Below are positions 16,711 to 24,120 of a DNA stretch of 64,000 nucleotides, piece by piece; within the stretch, counting starts at the first letter, position 1; each line of letters opens with the position of its first letter. The DNA is taken from positions 4,837,205 through 4,901,204 of the forward strand of contig NZ_CP132480.1 in the NCBI RefSeq assembly GCF_030770395.1. Reading direction: 5' to 3'. The position numbers were made by a program, and so were the translations under genes. Source of the stretch: Telluria beijingensis. Lineage in GTDB: Bacteria; Pseudomonadota; Gammaproteobacteria; Burkholderiales; Burkholderiaceae_D. A model generated the notes under the pieces. That model saw nothing but the letters and a program-made list of their open reading frames with translations. It had not been told where the DNA came from and did no database searches.

Positions 16711-17973
16711 TCAGCGGTCCTGCCATTGCCAGCTGAGCTGGATCTGGCGGTTATCGTATTGGAAGATCGAGATGTTTTCGCGATTGCGCACCAGGCGCGT
16801 CTCGAGCCGCAGCCACTGGTTGCGGGCGATCGGCCACGACAGGATGGCGCGCGCGACCCGGGTGTTCTGGTCGCGCACCGTGTTGATCAGGCCCGGCGCG
16901 TAGGCTTCGCTGCTGCGCCAGCTCTGGTAGCTGTACGAGATTTCTCCGCTCACCTCGCCCCACAGGGCGCGCCGCGCCAGCAGGGTGGTGCTGTAGCCGT
17001 GGCGGTCGCCGCCCGGACGCTCGCGCACCGCGTGGTCGGCCTGCCAGCCCTGGTTCAGGCTGGCGTAGACCTTGTCGCCGCGCCAGCTCAATTGGCCCAG
17101 CACGTCGTAGGCATTCGAATCGAAATTGGTGAGCGTCGAATAATCGTTGCGGGTAATCCCGCCCGTGACGTGCAACTGCATGCGGCTGGGCAGCGGCAAC
17201 GGCACGCCGGTGCGCGCCAGCAGCTGCAACTGGCGCTGGTACAGCTTGCCGCCCAGGGCGGTGAAACCGACCATGCCGGTGGCGCGCACCGGCCAGGCGC
17301 CGAAGCGGTACTGGCTGTCGACCCCGGCGTACACCGAATCGCTGTCGTACTGGCGCAGCGAGTCGTTGCGGCGGCCGAAGTACTGGGCGAAGCCGGACAG
17401 GCCATTGGGCGTCAGGTCGCGCGTGTGCTCGACGTTGAGCGCCGTGTAGTTGTCGTGCTTGGGCAGGAACTCGTCCTGCAGCGGCAATTCGATCTGGCCG
17501 CCGTCCTGCTCGACGATGTAGCTCGGGTTGCGCGCGCCCTGGTTGACGTTCATGTCCAGGCCACGCGTCACGCTGACCGAGGTTGCGCTCAGGGGTTGCC
17601 ACTCGTCGCAGCCGCTGTCGCGCGCCTCGGCGATCAGTTCCAGGATCGCGCGCGGCGGGTCGAAGCGGGTCTCGATGATGGCGAACAGGCGCTCGGCCTC
17701 GTCGACATGGCCCAGGCTGCACTGCACCAGCGCCACCTCGAGATAGGCGCCGGCGTGTAGCGATTCCTTCTCGATCACGCGCACCAAGGTGTCCGAAGCG
17801 TCGTTCTTGCGGCCTTCGGCGATTGCCTGCAGGGCGTTCTCGTACAGGATCTGCACTTCGTTGGGCGGCGCCGCGTCCGGCTCCACCGCGCCGGCGCCGG
17901 CGCATGCGGCCAGGCAGGCGGCCAGCAGCATCCGGCGCAGGTGGGTGCTCACTGATGGAAATGAAGATCTCAT
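16711..17973 (-). CDS. TPR + outer-membrane beta-barrel protein, Slam/DUF560-like
   Basis: 420 aa from the ATG at 17971-17973, overlapping the cyclase stop as ATGA. Signal peptide with a hydrophobic core LLAACLAACAGAGA; a lipobox (LAAC) or SPase I site (AGA-VEP) are both possible. Residues about 40-130 are TPR-like: LQAIAEGRKNDASDTLVRVI, then LVQCSLGHVDEAERLFAIIE and FDPPRAILELI. The remaining 280 residues alternate as beta strands and end NISIFQYDNRQIQLSWQWQD, which resembles the last strand of Slam proteins. Slam (surface lipoprotein assembly modulator) proteins move lipoproteins and TbpB-like proteins across the outer membrane. The divergent FecR protein ends in a TbpB-like beta domain and could be its client. 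The Slam assignment is by pattern, not alignment. Confidence 0.65.
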   Translation of the reverse strand: MRSSFPSVSTHLRRMLLAACLAACAGAGAVEPDAAPPNEVQILYENALQAIAEGRKNDASDTLVRVIEKESLHAGAYLEVALVQCSLGHVDEAERLFAIIETRFDPPRAILELIAEARDSGCDEWQPLSATSVSVTRGLDMNVNQGARNPSYIVEQDGGQIELPLQDEFLPKHDNYTALNVEHTRDLTPNGLSGFAQYFGRRNDSLRQYDSDSVYAGVDSQYRFGAWPVRATGMVGFTALGGKLYQRQLQLLARTGVPLPLPSRMQLHVTGGITRNDYSTLTNFDSNAYDVLGQLSWRGDKVYASLNQGWQADHAVRERPGGDRHGYSTTLLARRALWGEVSGEISYSYQSWRSSEAYAPGLINTVRDQNTRVARAILSWPIARNQWLRLETRLVRNRENISIFQYDNRQIQLSWQWQDR

Positions 17974-19838
17974 GCCTGCGGCGCGAAAGTGAACAGGGGT
18001 GTGGGCTTGCCTTTGCCGCGCAGGATGCGTTCGCCCAGGGCCAGGAACTGGTGGCGCCGCGCCAGCGCGACGGTGCCGGGGCCGATGATGGCGCTGTGCG
18101 GATAGTCGCGCGCGGCCTGTTCCAGGCGCGACGCGGTGTTGACGCTGTCGCCCACGGCGGTATAGATGCTGCGGAAGGCGGTACCGAAGTCGCCCGCCAT
18201 CGCCGGCCCGCTCTCGATGCCGATGCGCACCCGCAGCGGCTTGTAGCCGGCGGCGCTGCGCTGCCGGCTCAGCTCCTCGACCCGCGCCAGGATCGCGCGC
18301 GCGGCGTCCAGCGCCAGGTCGGCGTGGTGGGCTTCGGGCAAGGGCGCGCCCCAGAATGCGACCAGGCCGTCGCCGGTGTACTTGTCGAGCGTGCCCTGGT
18401 GGGCGATCACCGGACCGGTGAGGCAATCGAGGAATGCCTGGGTCAGGCGCGCGGCTTCTTCCACCGGCAGCGCCTCGACCTGGGTGGTATAGCCTTCCAT
18501 GTCGGCGATCAGGGTGGTCACTTCGAGCTGGCGCGGCTTGAGCGGATCGATCATGTCGCTGCGCAGCAGCTGTTGCACCACCGATGGCGCGACGTACTGG
18601 CGCAGGGTGTCGAGCAGGTGGCGCGAACGGGCCTGCGCCACCTGCCACTGGTAAGGCACGGCGAACGCCAGCAGGAACAGGCTGGTGGCCAGCGGTCCGC
18701 TGACCGAGAACACCGGATCGTGGGCGCTGGCGAGATAGGCCAGGCCGACCCAGGCTAGCGAGATCAGGCCCAGCAGGCCGACGCTGGTCAGCGCCGACAG
18801 GCGCGGGAAGGCGAACATGGCGAACAGCACCGAGCCGGCCGCGAACAGCAGGGCCAGCGTGGCGCCCGGCCAGCGCGCGGGGGCCTTGCCCTGCTGGAGG
18901 TCGAGCAACTGCGACAGCATCGCCGCCTGCACGCCCAGGCCGGGCCGGTTGCTGCCGAGCGGGGTGGCGACGCGGTCGCCCTGGCCCAGCGACGACGAAC
19001 CGATCAGCACCAGGCGTCCGGCGAAATCTTCGCGCGCGTAGGCGCGCTCGAGCACCTCGGCGGCGGTGACCACTGTATACGCGCTCCAGTCGCGCCGGAA
19101 ATCGACCCGGGTCTGCAATGGGCCGTCGATCGCCGGCGCCGGCTGGCCGGAGCAGCAGGCCAGCAGGGCCAGCGACAGGGCCGGCCAGCGTTTGCCTTCG
19201 AACGTGGTCCACAGCGGCAGGCGGCGCAGCACCCCGTCCGGATCGTGCACGAAGCCGATATTGCCGACCTGCGGCGCGCCGGCCAGGCCAGCATGGTTGG
19301 CGATGAAGCCGGTGGCGGGCAGGGCCGCCACCGGGGCGCCGGGCGGCGCGGCAGGCGAGTGGGCCAGCACGCCCTGGCGCAGGGCGACCGGGCGCTCGCG
19401 CATATAGTCGAAGGCGTGGGCCAGCACCACCGGTCCATGGTTGCTCAAGGCCGCCAGCCGGGCATCGCCTTCGGGGTCGGCGGCGTCCGAGAACAGGATG
19501 TCGAGCGCGACCCCGCGCACGGCATAGTCGCCGAGCAGCGTCTCGACCAGGTCGGCGATGCGCGCGCGCGGCCAGGGCCAGGGGCCGAGCTGGGCGGTGC
19601 TGCTCTCGTCGATGTCGACCACCACGATGCGCGGCTCGGGGGCATCGGTGGCGCGCAGCTTGACGAACACGTCGCGCAGCCATTCACTGCCGAAGGCCGC
19701 CGCGCCCGGCTGCGACTGGGCGTATACGCACAGCAGGAAGGCGAGCAGCGAGATACAGGCCTGCACCGCGCCGCGGCGCAGGCGCGGCAGGCGCAGGCTC
19801 GAAGATGGAGGGAAGGCGGGCACGCTCGGTGTGGTCAA
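17970..19838 (-). CDS. CHASE2-domain class III adenylate/guanylate cyclase
   Basis: 622 aa; TTG start at 19836-19838 with no clear ribosome site. One N-terminal membrane segment (about 22-40), then a periplasmic CHASE2 domain with IVVVDIDESSTAQLGPWPW and GVALDILFSDAADPEGD, then three membrane segments at about 320-390. The cyclase domain begins near residue 430 with VTTLIADMEGYTTQ (metal Asp), DKYTGDGLVAFWGAP (second metal Asp), RIGIESGPAMAGDFG and YTAVGDSVNTASRLE, so all catalytic elements look intact. Product cAMP or cGMP from a periplasmic signal. First gene of the operon with the Slam-like protein and acyltransferase, divergent from FecR. It lies 3 kb from a Crp-type regulator and next to CRP-type promoters, so cAMP is favoured. 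Confidence 0.9.
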   Translation of the reverse strand: MTTPSVPAFPPSSSLRLPRLRRGAVQACISLLAFLLCVYAQSQPGAAAFGSEWLRDVFVKLRATDAPEPRIVVVDIDESSTAQLGPWPWPRARIADLVETLLGDYAVRGVALDILFSDAADPEGDARLAALSNHGPVVLAHAFDYMRERPVALRQGVLAHSPAAPPGAPVAALPATGFIANHAGLAGAPQVGNIGFVHDPDGVLRRLPLWTTFEGKRWPALSLALLACCSGQPAPAIDGPLQTRVDFRRDWSAYTVVTAAEVLERAYAREDFAGRLVLIGSSSLGQGDRVATPLGSNRPGLGVQAAMLSQLLDLQQGKAPARWPGATLALLFAAGSVLFAMFAFPRLSALTSVGLLGLISLAWVGLAYLASAHDPVFSVSGPLATSLFLLAFAVPYQWQVAQARSRHLLDTLRQYVAPSVVQQLLRSDMIDPLKPRQLEVTTLIADMEGYTTQVEALPVEEAARLTQAFLDCLTGPVIAHQGTLDKYTGDGLVAFWGAPLPEAHHADLALDAARAILARVEELSRQRSAAGYKPLRVRIGIESGPAMAGDFGTAFRSIYTAVGDSVNTASRLEQAARDYPHSAIIGPGTVALARRHQFLALGERILRGKGKPTPLFTFAPQA

Positions 19839-19909
19839 ATAGCAACGGCTAGTCGGTGGTCACCGAGTATATCGTCGGTCTGCGGCAAACAGCGCAGTTC
19901 TAGAGGGAA

Positions 19910-19915
19910 ATTATA
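19910..19915 (-). promoter_or_regulatory. -10 box of the cyclase operon
   Basis: Minus-strand TATAAT about 75 bases upstream of the TTG start, in the same GGTATAATTTC context as the wzm promoter. A weak CAATTC lies 17 bases upstream as a -35. The FecR promoter is divergent and the CRP-type site at 19946 lies between the two, so it could affect both. Confidence 0.45.
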
Positions 19916-19945
19916 CCGCGGCACTTTAGTGAGAATTGATTAGAA

Positions 19946-19989
19946 TGTGACCGTCGTCACGTCCAGCCGACTCGGATGCGACAGATAAT
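19946..19989 (+). promoter_or_regulatory. CRP-type site and -10 box for the FecR gene
   Basis: TGTGACCGTCGTCACG at 19946-19961 has TGTGA-N6-TCACG form. GATAAT at 19984-19989 gives a start near 19995, placing the site centre at about -41.5, the exact class II CRP position. GGAGGG stands nine bases before the ATG at 20013. Confidence 0.6.
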
Positions 19990-20012
19990 CGCGAAGATGG
20001 AGGGAAAGTAAT

Positions 20013-21479
20013 ATGCGGCGGTTAATTATTCTTGCGAGTATGACATTGATGGCTTCCGCCGTACAGGCGGCCGAGGCTGGCAAGGTCATCTTTGTTGCGG
20101 GCGCAGCACAGGTTGTGGATCGCAAGGCGGCGGAAGGCGATGCCGTGCAAGAAGGCGAACTGCTGCAGACCGGCGCCGACGGCTTTATCTATGTGAAGAC
20201 GACCGATAACGGCCTGTTCATCCTCCGTCCGAATACGAAAGCGCGCATCGTCGCTTACCACATCGACAAGGCCAACCCGGAAAACACCCGCGTCAAGCTG
20301 GAGTTGATCAGCGGCGTGGCGCGCAGCAAGTCGGGCGACGAGGTCAAGCGCGCGCGCCAGAACTTCCGTTTCAATACGCCGGTCGCGGCCATCGGCGTGC
20401 GCGGCACCGATTTCACCGTGTTTACCGACGATACGACGTCGCGCGTGTCGGTGCTGTCGGGCGGCATCGTGGTGAGCGGCTTTGGCGATACCTGCCGTCC
20501 GGATGGCGGCGGGCCGTGCGAAGGTGCGCGTAGCCGCGAGCTGTCGGCGGCGCAGCGTGGGCAGTTGCTGCAGATCCAGCAGGGTGCCGCGGCGCCGCAG
20601 TTGCTGAATGGGACCAGCGTGGTGCCGGAGGCGCATGTGCTACCGGCTGGCGCGCCAGTGGCGGCGGTACGTAATGGCCCAGTGACCCAGGTCGAAATGA
20701 ATGTTGATGTCAAAAAGAGCGAGCAACTGGTCGACAACGTGATCAATAAGCCGAGGCCGACGCCGACGCCGGATTCCGGGACGAATCCAAATCCAGCGCC
20801 GGGCCAGGATCCGAATCCGGCCCCGCCGACAAATCCGGAACCGCCGCAACCAGAGCCGTCGCAGCCGGAACCGTCGCAGCCAGAACCGCCGCAGCCAGAA
20901 CCGCCGGTAGTGACGCCGGTCGATCCAGTCCCGCCGGAACCCGTACGGCACGCGGGAATCCAGTGGGGCCGCTGGCAGCGCGTCACGGGACCAGCCCCCG
21001 ACTTCAACCTGACCCTGGAAGGAGCCAAGCACCAACTGGTAGCTGTGAAAGGCAATTTCGCGATCTTCCGTACCGCGGGACAGGAGTATGTCGTGCCAGA
21101 GCGTGGCGGCATGGGATTCAAGCTGGCGGGTAGTGAAGCCTATATCTACACCTATTACACACCTACGGGGGGGCTGTACACGCCAACGGCGGCAACGCTG
21201 TCGAATGGCGAATTGAATGTCGATTTCGGCAGAAGGAGCTTCACGACTTCGTTCGACCTGTCCAGCAAGGATGAAAAATTCAATTTCCGGGGCGATGGTA
21301 CGCTGGGTGCCGATGGCACACTCTATGGCAACCGGGCGGAGGGGCGCCCAGGACTGATCACCGTGGATGGCCTGTTGTCCAACGACAAGGGGGGCGGTGC
21401 CGCTTATATCTTCGACGGCAGGATCGATGAGCGGCGTACCGTCAATGGTGGTACTTCCTGGTTGCCCGAGTCCCGATAG
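20013..21479 (+). CDS. FecR-domain exported protein with proline-rich linker and TbpB-like beta domain
   Basis: 488 aa. Signal peptide MRRLIILASMTLMASAVQA, no lipobox. The FecR domain spans about 25-165: AAQVVDRKAAEGDAVQEGE, FILRPNTKARI, then FRFNTPVAAIGVRGTDFTV, the strongest FecR motif. A Pro-Glu-Gln linker (about 245-305, PEPSQPEPSQPEPPQPEP) follows. The C-terminal 175 residues are beta-rich with GELNVDFGRRSFTTSFDL, FRGDGTLGADGTLYGN, GGGAAYIFDGRI and a final VNGGTSWLPESR, like the small TbpB-type barrels of Slam clients. Unlike true FecR it has no membrane anchor and no sigma factor nearby. It may be a periplasmic or surface sensor or ligand working with the CHASE2 cyclase and Slam-like protein encoded divergently. 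Confidence 0.8.
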   Translation: MRRLIILASMTLMASAVQAAEAGKVIFVAGAAQVVDRKAAEGDAVQEGELLQTGADGFIYVKTTDNGLFILRPNTKARIVAYHIDKANPENTRVKLELISGVARSKSGDEVKRARQNFRFNTPVAAIGVRGTDFTVFTDDTTSRVSVLSGGIVVSGFGDTCRPDGGGPCEGARSRELSAAQRGQLLQIQQGAAAPQLLNGTSVVPEAHVLPAGAPVAAVRNGPVTQVEMNVDVKKSEQLVDNVINKPRPTPTPDSGTNPNPAPGQDPNPAPPTNPEPPQPEPSQPEPSQPEPPQPEPPVVTPVDPVPPEPVRHAGIQWGRWQRVTGPAPDFNLTLEGAKHQLVAVKGNFAIFRTAGQEYVVPERGGMGFKLAGSEAYIYTYYTPTGGLYTPTAATLSNGELNVDFGRRSFTTSFDLSSKDEKFNFRGDGTLGADGTLYGNRAEGRPGLITVDGLLSNDKGGGAAYIFDGRIDERRTVNGGTSWLPESR

Positions 21480-21521
21480 CAACAACGATTCAGTTCCCTC
21501 GCTACTGCAGAGTTCAATAAT

Positions 21522-21549
21522 AAGGCACTGTTAAACGCAGTGCCTTTTT
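21522..21549 (+). terminator. Intrinsic terminator after the FecR gene
   Basis: AAGGCACTG (21522-21530), 7-base loop, CAGTGCCTT (21538-21546), then a run of T. Good rho-independent terminator 43 bases after the stop. Confidence 0.85.
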
Positions 21550-21819
21550 CATTCGCCATATGGTTCTAATATCGTTTCCCTACACGAATTCATCTGCTCT
21601 GCCGTTGATAGAATTGGTGAGTATTTAACGTCGAACGTTACTGCCATTTTGTTTCAATTTGTAAGTCACGAAGTTTCATCGAATCGTCGGAATTTGTCGC
21701 GATTCGGACCATACGTACCTGTCGCCAGAGGGAAAAGGGGGTGATTCTTGATTTACATTGGCGCTTCTCGGATAATAACCCGCCGAAATTCCGGATTCCT
21801 GATAGAAATACTGGGTTTC
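21550..21819. other. Gene-free AT-rich stretch before the S-layer-like gene
   Basis: I see no gene, tRNA or repeat here. It is markedly richer in A and T than the flanking genes. With the regulatory part at 21820-21864 and a leader of about 80 bases it makes up the 470-base gap between FecR and the DUF4214 gene. An open frame reaching upstream of 21951 has no ribosome site and no DUF4214 homology. Confidence 0.6.
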
Positions 21820-21864
21820 AATGTGATGGCTGTCACATTAACTCGATTTGTGTTCTGTCATGAT
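21820..21864 (+). promoter_or_regulatory. CRP-type class II promoter of the S-layer-like DUF4214 gene
   Basis: AATGTGATGGCTGTCACATT (21820-21839) is a perfect dyad, AATGTGA-N6-TCACATT, essentially the E. coli CRP consensus. CATGAT at 21859-21864 would be the -10, with a start near 21871; the site centre is then at -41.5. The mRNA would have an 80-base leader with GGAG six bases before the ATG at 21951. Confidence 0.72.
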
Positions 21865-21950
21865 GCGGTTCGTTGGAGCTGCAGGACACCTCAAGTGAGA
21901 CTGCAATCGACTTAAATCTTGATCATTTTCGATCTATACAGGAGCTTTAC

Positions 21951-23921
21951 ATGGCAACCCAGTACGACAACGCAATCCAGCAGCTGTACGTGGCTTACTT
22001 CAACCGTCCTGCTGATGCATCGGGCATCACCTTCTGGGCGAATGCAATGGCCAATGGCGTGACCACCGCGCAAATCTCGGCTGCTTTCGCTGCCTCGGCT
22101 GAATACCAGACCGAATACAGCCAAACCACCTACACCGGCGTCGTGACCCAGGTGTACGACAACCTGTTCGGCCGCGCTCCGGATGCAACCGGCTTGGCAT
22201 TCTGGGTCAAAGCCCTGAACGACAAGACCCTGACCATCGACAACGTCGTCGATTTCATCGCTCGCGGCGCGCAAGGCACCGACGCAGCCGCCATCGCTGC
22301 CAAAGTCAAGGTCGCTACCGCCTTCACCAACGCGCTGGACACTGACGCTGAAAAAGCTGGCTACAACGGCACCGAAGCTAACGATGCTGCCAAAGCCCTG
22401 CTGTCGACCATCAAGACCGATGCACAAGCAACCGCTGCAATCGTTCCAGCAACCCTGGACGCAAGCGTCGCTGCCGTGATCAAAGCTGGCACCCCGTTCA
22501 CCCTGGAAGCTGGCCTGGCCTCGCTGGCTGCCGCTGAGAAAGCAATCACCGACTTCCTGGCTGACGTCGAAATCGTTGATGAGAACGGCGACGAAATCGA
22601 AGACGTCGATGCTGACGCAATCGAAGCCAACGTCGGTATGGCTGACGAGATGGTCGGCGAACTGATCACCGTCGGCACCTACGCTGGCGCACGTGACAGC
22701 GTGAAAGTTGCTCTGATCGCTGAACAGCAAGCTCAGAACGCTGAAGACCTGGAAGAAGCCAACGAAACCCTGGCTGACGCACGTGCTGAAGTCGCCAAGG
22801 TCTCGGGCCTGGGCAATGCCATCGCTGCCGCTACCTCGGCTGAAGAAGCTGTTGGCGAAGCAGAAGAAGCTGCGGCAACCGCTGACGCAGCCCTGGCTGG
22901 CGCACTCGGTTCGTTCCGCTCGCTGAACAGCGCGAAAGGCACCATCACCGTTGTTGACGGCACCATCGTACTGGCACCTACCCCAACCACCGAAACGCCT
23001 GCTCCTGCTCCAGTCACCCTGGCTGCAATCGACGAAGAAGACGGCGTGTGGGTCGTTGACGAAGACGTCACCGCTTCGAACTACCCTGGCCTGGCCGCTG
23101 TGATCACCGCTGGCAATGCACAGCTGGTGGCGGCTGCTGAAGTCTCGGAAGCCGAAGACAACCTGCTGTTCGCTCAGATCGAAGTCGAGTACCGCGATCG
23201 TGACGCGACCGGCACCGCCGCTCTGCGCGCACTGGTGACCGATGGCTTCCTGGGCGACGTGACCGTGCCGAGCAGCGGCACCCCGACCATCGCTAACCTG
23301 CGTGACCAGCTGGCTGCCCTGCAAGGCGAAGGCGATGCTGACGCGATCCAGGACTACAAAGACGCACTGCAGAACTTCCTGGATGTGAACACCTCGAACC
23401 TGGCTGACGACGTCGCTGAGGCTGACGAAGCCATCAACGGCGACGAAGGCGTGCAGGCTCGTATCGATGCACTGGCTGACGCAGTCGAGTACCTGGAAGC
23501 CGCCAAGGCCCTGGAAACCGAACTGGCATCGCTGATCGAAGCACGTGACGCTGCTCTGGCTGACTTCGAAGACAACGACTACCTCGAGCCAGTGATGCTG
23601 GACGCTAACAAATTCGGCACCACCGGTTCGGACATCTTCGTCTTCGACGGCGAAGCAGTCTCGATCAGCGCCTTCGGCCGCTCGGGCGATGACGTCCTGT
23701 TCGTTGGTTCGGGCTTTACCCTGAACGAAGGTGACACCGACGACGGCGATAACGCTGTTCTGGAAGTGTTCTTCAACCAGCGTGGTAACAACGCCGAGAT
23801 CATCATCGAAACCGAAGCATACGGTTCGGATCTGGCAGCTGGCGCTGGCGTCAAGGTCATCACCCTGACCGGCGTGAACGTCGAAGACCTGACCTTCGAA
23901 AACGGCATCATCACCCTGTAA
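21951..23921 (+). CDS. DUF4214-domain S-layer-like secreted protein
   Basis: 656 aa from the ATG with GGAG at 21941. N-terminal DUF4214 domain (about 5-140): IQQLYVAYFNRPADASGITF, then VYDNLFGRAPDATGLAFWVK and the GAQGTD turn. The middle 400 residues are Ala/Asp/Glu-rich and look helical. The C-terminal 110 residues are beta-rich (FGTTGSDIFVFDGEAVSISA) and end EDLTFENGIITL, a type I secretion-style tail without signal peptide. No cysteine, few Met, acidic. Codons differ from the neighbours: many GCT, GTT, CGT and GAA, the pattern of a very highly expressed gene. With a CRP promoter, its own terminator and the secretion genes directly downstream, it is probably the major surface (S-layer) protein. 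Surface-layer role is inferred; DUF4214 function is unknown. Confidence 0.85.
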   Translation: MATQYDNAIQQLYVAYFNRPADASGITFWANAMANGVTTAQISAAFAASAEYQTEYSQTTYTGVVTQVYDNLFGRAPDATGLAFWVKALNDKTLTIDNVVDFIARGAQGTDAAAIAAKVKVATAFTNALDTDAEKAGYNGTEANDAAKALLSTIKTDAQATAAIVPATLDASVAAVIKAGTPFTLEAGLASLAAAEKAITDFLADVEIVDENGDEIEDVDADAIEANVGMADEMVGELITVGTYAGARDSVKVALIAEQQAQNAEDLEEANETLADARAEVAKVSGLGNAIAAATSAEEAVGEAEEAAATADAALAGALGSFRSLNSAKGTITVVDGTIVLAPTPTTETPAPAPVTLAAIDEEDGVWVVDEDVTASNYPGLAAVITAGNAQLVAAAEVSEAEDNLLFAQIEVEYRDRDATGTAALRALVTDGFLGDVTVPSSGTPTIANLRDQLAALQGEGDADAIQDYKDALQNFLDVNTSNLADDVAEADEAINGDEGVQARIDALADAVEYLEAAKALETELASLIEARDAALADFEDNDYLEPVMLDANKFGTTGSDIFVFDGEAVSISAFGRSGDDVLFVGSGFTLNEGDTDDGDNAVLEVFFNQRGNNAEIIIETEAYGSDLAAGAGVKVITLTGVNVEDLTFENGIITL

Positions 23922-23968
23922 TGATCCGCTGAGAAGGCGCCCGTGGCCAGCCTCTGGCCGCAAGCGAC

Positions 23969-24003
23969 AAAAACCCCGCAACCCCGGTTGCGGGGTTTTT
24001 TTT
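23969..24003 (+). terminator. Strong intrinsic terminator after the S-layer-like gene
   Basis: AACCCCGCAACC / GGTTGCGGGGTT stem (about 23970-23999) followed by eight T. It separates the highly expressed gene from its exporter, as in the Caulobacter rsaA-rsaD gap. Confidence 0.92.
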
Positions 24004-24023
24004 CGCATGGAAACGACAGATTG

Positions 24024-24064
24024 TGTGATCGGCATCACATATTTCGAAGGTTATGCCTCATAAT
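24024..24064 (+). promoter_or_regulatory. CRP-type promoter of the type I secretion operon
   Basis: TGTGATCGGCATCACA (24024-24039) is a perfect TGTGAT-N4-ATCACA dyad. CATAAT at 24059-24064 serves as -10; the site centre lies near -40. Secretion genes thus have their own promoter behind the terminator, with the same type of control as the S-layer-like gene. Confidence 0.7.
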
Positions 24065-24120
24065 GGCGTGCCGAGCTCGCTAACAGCCTGCTTCGACGGC
24101 GAACCGCGACACGCCACCGA

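Noticed and set aside
20800..20930. Repeated CCGGAACCG/CCAGAACCG units as a possible CRISPR or satellite
   Set aside because: They encode the in-frame PEPSQPEP linker of the FecR protein; no spacer-repeat pattern.
21550..21950. Possible riboswitch or small RNA in the long gap before the S-layer-like gene
   Set aside because: Only the CRP-type site, a -10 box and a ribosome site stand out; I could not find a conserved aptamer-like fold or a second terminator.
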